Assembly: GCA_964484265.1 (NCBI GenBank)
Contig: CAZAFH010000006.1
Location: 77,499-141,498 of the forward strand
Direction of reading: 5' to 3'
DNA length: 64,000 nt
From: SIAQ01 sp964484265
Lineage (GTDB): Bacteria; Planctomycetota; Planctomycetia; Gemmatales; Gemmataceae
In this document: positions 59,345 through 64,000 of the stretch, in pieces
How the letters are laid out: the number at the start of each line of letters is the position of its first letter
Numbering within the stretch: position 1 is the stretch's first letter
Position numbers and translations under genes: made by a program
The notes under the pieces: generated by a model
The model's database searches: none
Seen by the model: only the letters and a program-made list of their open reading frames with translations
Told to the model about the DNA's origin: nothing

Positions 59345-61627
59345 ATGAATCCTAATCTTAGCGCATCGTTCCTTTCGATGGCGGATGCCACTCCCGTGAT
59401 GTTTTGGATTGCGGGTCCCAACGCAGAATGCGTTCATTTCAACAAGGCGTGGCTGGACTTTCGAGGCCGGACGCTAGAACAAGAAGTGGGTGAAGGCTGG
59501 GTCGAGGGAGTGCATCCTGACGATCGGCAACGTTGCCTGAGCACTTATCGCGAGGCCTTTGAGGCACGCGAGTCTTTCGAGATGGAATACCGGCTCAGGC
59601 GCGCGGACGGGATGTACCGCTGGATCGTGGACAAGGGATTGCCATGGATGGATGAGGATCGAGCATTTCGCGGTTACACTGGAACCACCATCGACATTAC
59701 GCCGCATAAGGAAGCCGAGGCATCGGCTGCCCGCGCCGAGGCGGAACTCCGGAGAAGCGAGCAGCGATCTGCTGCCATAATCGAAGCGCTTTCGGTCGTT
59801 ATCTGGAGCTATGACCCGGTCTCCGAAACCTACAAGTCGATGCCCCCCTGGCATGAGTACGTTGGCCTGAGGGAAGACGAGGTTCGAGGAAGGAATTGGG
59901 TGAAGGCTATTCATCCAGACGATCAAGAACGCGCCGTCGCTCGATTCACGAAAGGTTTATCGTCGGCCGAGTCTTACACCGACGAATGGCGGGTGCGTCG
60001 AGCCGACGGCGAGATCAGGCATATCAAAGTGCAGTGCGTTCCACTAATGGACGAAGGACGGGTTCACGAATGGACCGGAGTGTGTATTGATATTACCGAA
60101 CAGAAACGATCTGAAGTCTTACTATCCGCAGTGCTTGACAATGCATTGGACGGTGTCATCGGCATCAACGACCGCGGCATCATTCAGTCGTTCAATCTGG
60201 CTGCGGAGAAGCTTCTCGGTTACGTAGAGGCGGAGGTCATTGGCCAGAACGTCAAAATGCTCATGCCGGAACCTTACCAGAGCGAGCATGACGGCTACAT
60301 CGGCAACTACCTCCGCACTGGAACGGCGAAGATCATCGGAATCGGCAGGCAGGTGATGGCTCAACGAAAGGACGGATCCACGTTCCCGATTGAGTTGGGG
60401 GTCAGTGAATTCTTCCTCGAAGATCAGCGCTATTTCACGGGCGTGGTACGTGACATCACCGCGCAGCGAAGGCTAGAGGATCAGCTTCGGCAAGCTCAGA
60501 AAATGGAAGCGATAGGCCAACTTGCGGGCGGCGTGGCGCACGATTTCAACAATTTATTGACCGTCATTTCCGGGTTCAGCGAAATACTGCTCATGTCGAT
60601 GCACGCCAACGACCCAAAGCGAGCGTCAATTAAAGCTATCGCCGAAGCAGGTGAACGCGCGGCAGGGCTAACCCGGCAACTCCTGTTTTTTAGTAGGCAG
60701 GCAGTGCTGGAAATGCAAGTCCTGGATCTCAACGCCGTGGTCAACGACACGGAGAGGATGCTGCGTCGGATGATCGGGGAAGATATCGTGCTCACCTCGG
60801 TTCTTGACCCCCAGTTGGGCAAGGTCCGGGCCGATCCGGGGTTGATTGGACAAGTGCTGATGAACTTGGCGGTAAACGCCCGTGACGCCATGCCGCTGGG
60901 CGGGAATCTTACCATAGAGACGAAGAACGTCGAACTGGATTCGGAATACATCAATACACACGTCGAAGTGCAACCCGGTCGTTACGTCCTGTTGACCGTC
61001 TCAGACACCGGGACCGGAATGTCCCCCGAAGTCAAAGCCCGAATCTTTGAGCCATTCTTTACGACGAAGGGCGTTGGAAAGGGAACCGGACTAGGTCTGT
61101 CCGTGGTCCACGGCATCGTCAAGCAGAGCAACGGGCAGGTCGGCGTCTACACCGAGGTCGGCATCGGGACCACATTCAAGCTGTACTTTCCCTTGGTCGA
61201 GGAACCGATCACATCTCAACTGGGCACATTCGACTCCTCGATTCTCGGTCGCGGGACTGAAACAATTCTACTCGTCGAAGACGAAGACAGCGTGCGGCAG
61301 ATTGCACTCCTCGCTTTGCAAACGCAAGGCTACAAAGTATTGTCGGCTTCGAGCGGCAAGCACGCAATGCGGATTCTAAGCAAAACTACGGACCGGATCG
61401 ACATCCTGGTGACGGACGTGGTAATGCCGGAAATGAGTGGCCGACAGCTGGCAGAGGCGTTAATACCCCAATTTCCGGAAATGAAGGTGCTTTACTTGAG
61501 TGGGTACACCGACGATGCCGTAATTCGCCATGGCATATTGCAAGCTGAAGTGGCATTTCTTCAGAAACCTTATACGCCGACAGTCCTACTAAGGAAGGTG
61601 CGTCAGGTGTTGGACGAAAAGAAATGA
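59345..61627 (+). CDS. hybrid histidine kinase with FixL-like heme-PAS domain
   Basis: Predicted 760 residues (ATG 59345, ten codons after an in-frame ATG-less upstream region). Three PAS domains: residues about 5-130 and 135-260 (PAS fold-3 type, ..YRWIVDKG.. / ..HIKVQCVP..) and 265-385. The third closely follows the FixL heme domain: DGVIGINDRGIIQSFNLAAEKLLGY, NVKMLMPEPYQSEHDGYIGNYL and KIIGIGRQV. His315 and Arg335 have the spacing of the heme-ligand His and oxygen-sensing Arg of FixL (20 residues). HisKA with phosphoacceptor His399 in GGVAHDFNNLL, HATPase (LMNLAVNARDAMPLGG, GTGLGLSVVHGIV) and a C-terminal receiver (ILLVEDEDSV ... LVTDVVMPEMSG) complete it. It is cytoplasmic, with no membrane helix. 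The stop overlaps the next start. Confidence 0.92.
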   Translation: MNPNLSASFLSMADATPVMFWIAGPNAECVHFNKAWLDFRGRTLEQEVGEGWVEGVHPDDRQRCLSTYREAFEARESFEMEYRLRRADGMYRWIVDKGLPWMDEDRAFRGYTGTTIDITPHKEAEASAARAEAELRRSEQRSAAIIEALSVVIWSYDPVSETYKSMPPWHEYVGLREDEVRGRNWVKAIHPDDQERAVARFTKGLSSAESYTDEWRVRRADGEIRHIKVQCVPLMDEGRVHEWTGVCIDITEQKRSEVLLSAVLDNALDGVIGINDRGIIQSFNLAAEKLLGYVEAEVIGQNVKMLMPEPYQSEHDGYIGNYLRTGTAKIIGIGRQVMAQRKDGSTFPIELGVSEFFLEDQRYFTGVVRDITAQRRLEDQLRQAQKMEAIGQLAGGVAHDFNNLLTVISGFSEILLMSMHANDPKRASIKAIAEAGERAAGLTRQLLFFSRQAVLEMQVLDLNAVVNDTERMLRRMIGEDIVLTSVLDPQLGKVRADPGLIGQVLMNLAVNARDAMPLGGNLTIETKNVELDSEYINTHVEVQPGRYVLLTVSDTGTGMSPEVKARIFEPFFTTKGVGKGTGLGLSVVHGIVKQSNGQVGVYTEVGIGTTFKLYFPLVEEPITSQLGTFDSSILGRGTETILLVEDEDSVRQIALLALQTQGYKVLSASSGKHAMRILSKTTDRIDILVTDVVMPEMSGRQLAEALIPQFPEMKVLYLSGYTDDAVIRHGILQAEVAFLQKPYTPTVLLRKVRQVLDEKK

Positions 61628-62805
61628 GCGAATTGATGAGCAGGAACGTGAACGATGCAAGTGAGAGAGACGCCTCGGACCTTGACGAGGTGTCGTCGAA
61701 ATATACCGTCGTTGTCGTGGATGATGAGCAAGAAAACCGAGCCTTGTGCCGAAGAGTGCTGGAACCAGAAGGCATTCTTTGTCATGAAGCCGCGGACGGC
61801 ATGCAGGCGCTGAATCTTGTGCGCGCAATGCGATGCGACCTTGTAATTTTGGACATCGACCTGCCTCGAATTCTTGGTTCCGAAGTGCTTAGGCAACTCC
61901 GCCTGAATCCCCCCGCGCCGTATCTGAAGATCATCATGATCTCGGGTCGAGCCACGGGGGACGAGATGGCAAGGATGATGCGCGCGGGGGCCGACGATTT
62001 CCTGAGCAAGCCATTTAGCACCGTCCAACTTGCTGAGCGAGCCAAGGCAGCGTTACGACTGAAATCCGCGCAGGAACGCTCGGACCTGCTCCAGCGGAAT
62101 CTCCTGGCGATCAATAATGAGATGGAAAAGGGGATCCTGGCCCGAGACAGCGACCTAGTTCATGCCCGCAACGCCCTCGTCCTCGCACTCGCCGAACTCG
62201 TAAGCCACCGAGACCCTGAAACTGGCGAACACCTGATGCGCTTGCAGCATTACTCTCGCTATCTGGCGGAAGAGGCCCGGAACTCACCCGCTTTCGCCGG
62301 GCAAATCGACGACAACTTCATTGGGATGCTGGAATGCTGTGCGCCGCTCCATGATATCGGCAAAGTCGGCGTGCCCGACGAAATCCTACAAAAACGGGGA
62401 AAGCTCACGGACGACGAACGCCAAATTATGCAGAGGCACACGGTCATTGCCGCTGCAACTCTGCAGAAAGTCGCCAATACGCATGGTTTTGCCCTCGCTT
62501 TCCTGCAAATGGCAACGGACGTCGCCCGCCATCATCACGAAAGATTTGACGGCAAGGGTTACCCGGATCGCCTAAAAGGTGACGAAATTCCGATCGCGGC
62601 GCGCATCGTTGCAATTGCCGACGTGTATGATGCTCTCCGTTCTCCTCGCGTATACAAGCCAGAGATAGGCCATTCCGATGCCATGCGGATTATGCTCGAA
62701 GACATTGGACACTTCGACCCCGCGTTGATTGCGGCATTTAGAAATTGCTGCCATAAATTCGAAGAGATCTTTCGCCGATTGAAGGAAAGTCCAGCTGATC
62801 GTTGA
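61624..62805 (+). CDS. RpfG-like response regulator with HD-GYP domain
   Basis: Predicted 393 residues. Receiver domain (about 28-140): TVVVVDDEQENRALCRRVL, LVILDIDLPRI with the phosphoacceptor Asp, then MISGRATGDE and KPFS. HD-GYP phosphodiesterase domain (about 190-385): LVSHRDPETGEHLMRLQHYSRYL, PLHDIGKVGVPDEIL, RHHHERFDGKGYPDRLKGDEIP and ADVYDALRSPRVYK. It should hydrolyse c-di-GMP under control of the partner kinase. The ATGA overlap couples it to the hybrid kinase. Confidence 0.93.
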   Translation: MSELMSRNVNDASERDASDLDEVSSKYTVVVVDDEQENRALCRRVLEPEGILCHEAADGMQALNLVRAMRCDLVILDIDLPRILGSEVLRQLRLNPPAPYLKIIMISGRATGDEMARMMRAGADDFLSKPFSTVQLAERAKAALRLKSAQERSDLLQRNLLAINNEMEKGILARDSDLVHARNALVLALAELVSHRDPETGEHLMRLQHYSRYLAEEARNSPAFAGQIDDNFIGMLECCAPLHDIGKVGVPDEILQKRGKLTDDERQIMQRHTVIAAATLQKVANTHGFALAFLQMATDVARHHHERFDGKGYPDRLKGDEIPIAARIVAIADVYDALRSPRVYKPEIGHSDAMRIMLEDIGHFDPALIAAFRNCCHKFEEIFRRLKESPADR

Positions 62806-62868
62806 CGGCCCCAAGTTCCTCGTAGGTCCCCTAACCGACAGATCCTCGGTCGTGGCACGGTCTCCGGA

Positions 62869-62895
62869 CGCCTGCCAGGACCTTCTTGGCAGGCG
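62869..62895. terminator. hairpin between convergent genes
   Basis: CGCCTGCCA (62869-62877) pairs with TGGCAGGCG (62887-62895). It lies between the HD-GYP gene and the convergent toxin gene. There is no T-tract, so terminator function is a guess. Confidence 0.35.
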
Positions 62896-62967
62896 ACGGA
62901 AACTCAGAGGAGACCTTCGGTGGCGGCAAGTAGCATGGCCTTCCGGACCCCGCCGCAACTGAGGGGC

Positions 62968-63495
62968 TTACAACTTTCCTGCCCTTTTGAGAGCATCCTC
63001 CACGGTCGCTAGCGGAAGCAGTAGAAGATGCGGAGCGTCAACCAGCGAGATCGCACCGTAGGATGCGTACCAATTAGCAACACGCTCGTTTTTGGCATCG
63101 ATCAGCAGCGCGACGCCGCCGACGTCAGCGGACGCAAGCAAACAACGACGACCCGCCGCCAGGATGAGTTGGCCGCCGAGTCCGTGTCCCTGTGCCGTTA
63201 AACTCACTACCAAACGCGCAAGTCGAAAAACCGGCACGTCGTGTCGGGCGAGGCCTTTGCGAACATTTTCTGGTGTGCGGGCATATTCCAGGGCGGCGGG
63301 GCAAAGGCTGTAATAGCCCAGAATCGCCTTGCCATCCGCCTTATCAACGGCAAGAAAGGTCTTCGCCGCCCCGCGCTCGTGGTTTTGTCGCGCATGCTTC
63401 TTGAGGAGCTCGTTTAGGTCGTGATCGCCACAGTCAAAGGAATTGCGGTCGTGCTTTTTCGCGATCGGTTCTTCCTTCCATTCGGGGAGACTCAT
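62968..63495 (-). CDS. GNAT acetyltransferase toxin (TacT-like)
   Basis: Predicted 175 residues. It has the TacT/AtaT pattern: ...HDRNSFDCGDHDLNELLKKHARQNHERGAAKTFLAVD, then GYYSLCPAALEY and VFRLARLVVSLTAQGHGLGGQLILAAGRRCLLAS (acetyl-CoA-binding Q-x-x-G-x-G/A region). LLIDAKNERVANWYASYGA follows. Such toxins acetylate charged aminoacyl-tRNA and block translation. The start overlaps the antitoxin stop by four bases (63492-63495). Confidence 0.88.
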   Translation of the reverse strand: MSLPEWKEEPIAKKHDRNSFDCGDHDLNELLKKHARQNHERGAAKTFLAVDKADGKAILGYYSLCPAALEYARTPENVRKGLARHDVPVFRLARLVVSLTAQGHGLGGQLILAAGRRCLLASADVGGVALLIDAKNERVANWYASYGAISLVDAPHLLLLPLATVEDALKRAGKL

Positions 63496-63770
63496 GAGCG
63501 CTCCGGCATGGCGCGGGCAGCCTTGCGAAGTTTGGCATTAGCCGGCGGCGGGTTTTCGAGTAGCTCCATGACGAGCAGGCTATCGCGCTGGCTGAGCTTG
63601 AGCCGTTCATGCTCATCGATAACGGCCTGCGCCTCCTGCAGAACCGTACGTAGGATGAAACTGGTCATGTCGGTCTTCGCCAGAGCAACGGCCCGCATGA
63701 TCACGGCTTTGTCGGCTGCTTTCAATCTCAGGGCCAGGCGCTGATTGTCGTTGATGGCTGGTCGTGGCAT
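63492..63770 (-). CDS. DUF1778 antitoxin (TacA-like)
   Basis: Predicted 92 residues. The N-terminal ribbon-helix-helix segment (NQRLALRLKAADKAVIMRAVALAKTDMTSFILRTVLQEA) gives DNA binding and autorepression. The C-terminal part (LVMELLENPPPANAKLRKAARAM) is the toxin-neutralising region. AGGAG lies 6 bases before the ATG. The gene is followed directly by the GNAT toxin. Confidence 0.9.
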   Translation of the reverse strand: MPRPAINDNQRLALRLKAADKAVIMRAVALAKTDMTSFILRTVLQEAQAVIDEHERLKLSQRDSLLVMELLENPPPANAKLRKAARAMPERS

Positions 63771-63783
63771 AACGCTCTCCTGG

Positions 63784-63825
63784 TGTACCTAATGAAAGCG
63801 TACAGACCGCGAGCATGCGTGTCAA
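63784..63825 (-). promoter_or_regulatory. toxin-antitoxin promoter with overlapping operator
   Basis: Read on the minus strand: TTGACA (63825-63820), 17-base spacer, TACGCT (63802-63797). The inverted repeat TGTAC (63804-63800) / GTACA (63788-63784), spaced by 11 bases, covers the -10 region. It is placed correctly for repression by the RHH antitoxin. Confidence 0.65.
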
Positions 63826-63922
63826 TAGTTGTCACTCGCCCGTCGTCGGCTAGACTGAAAGTTGGGCACATGCTTTCCGGACTCCTCGCTTCCCTGAGTA
63901 CTGACAACTGAGAACAACCAAG

Positions 63923-64000
63923 ATGCAAGCCGTCGATCTTAGTCACGAAGACATCCACACCTACCTCGCTCGCCACCAGCGGAAGGAGTTGCTGCGCTTC
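63923..64000 (+). CDS. cysN: CysN, sulfate adenylyltransferase large subunit (3' end outside window)
   Basis: The first 26 codons read MQAVDLSHEDIHTYLARHQR, then KELLRF at the window edge. This is the standard opening of CysN, just before the GTPase P-loop region. No stop before the end. The ribosome binding site is poor (GAGAACAACCAAG). It is the expected partner of cysD at 57851, but 5.1 kb away. Confidence 0.75.
   Translation, partial: MQAVDLSHEDIHTYLARHQRKELLRF

Overview
The window looks like chromosomal DNA from a planctomycete, probably a Gemmata-like member of the Gemmatales. The basis is: Ser/Thr kinases that share an N-terminal LEYRLR..GE module, an ECF sigma factor beside a kinase fused to FGE-sulfatase domains, secreted PPC-domain proteins, a type II secretion operon with a giant secretin, GC-rich coding sequence, and intergenic gaps packed with short palindromic repeats. 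No rRNA, tRNA, CRISPR array or complete insertion sequence was recognised.

Layout. 1-17629 is a type II secretion/pseudopilin operon in the order gspE (5' end cut), zinc-ribbon membrane protein, gspF, G, H, I, J, K, L-like, M-like, a roughly 2,087-residue gspD, and a lipoprotein. 17706-21576 (minus) holds an alpha/beta hydrolase, an SMI1/KNR4-like protein and a secreted PPC protein. 21760-23247 is a compact four-gene cluster: two tandem small Cys-containing lipoproteins ending in CPxCGxG, a DUF692/MNIO enzyme and a 67-residue partner. It reads as a modified-peptide system. 23295-32647 carries signalling genes: a secreted protein, a kinase-TPR protein, a membrane protein, an ECF sigma factor and a kinase with three FGE domains. 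32770-36439 is a ribose-type ABC importer. 36604-45636 mixes an HD-GYP protein, a DJ-1/PfpI protein, a trans-sulfuration PLP enzyme, hisG, purC, a His-containing membrane protein, a possible toxin-antitoxin pair and a copper amine oxidase-like protein. 45723-53812 holds a LarA/DUF2088-type protein, a membrane protein and the translation operon infC-rpmI-rplT-pheS-(RAYT-like transposase)-pheT. 53873-58771 has a secreted protein, an ACT-domain protein, an XdhC-type protein, a flavoprotein and cysD. 59345-63770 is an island with a FixL-like heme-PAS hybrid kinase, an RpfG-like HD-GYP regulator and a GNAT/DUF1778 toxin-antitoxin pair. The cysN start follows at 63923, so the island separates cysD from cysN.

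Two things stand out. (1) Ten copies of one hairpin, with a nearly invariant 13-nt loop (TGAGCGCAGCGA plus A or T) and stems that change by compensatory substitution, are scattered through the window. They are often in inverted pairs. Two pairs flank the RAYT-like gene between pheS and pheT, and one copy lies in frame inside pheT. A second, unrelated repeat also lies in frame inside pheT. (2) The lipoprotein-precursor/MNIO cluster looks like an undescribed member of the MNIO peptide-modification class.
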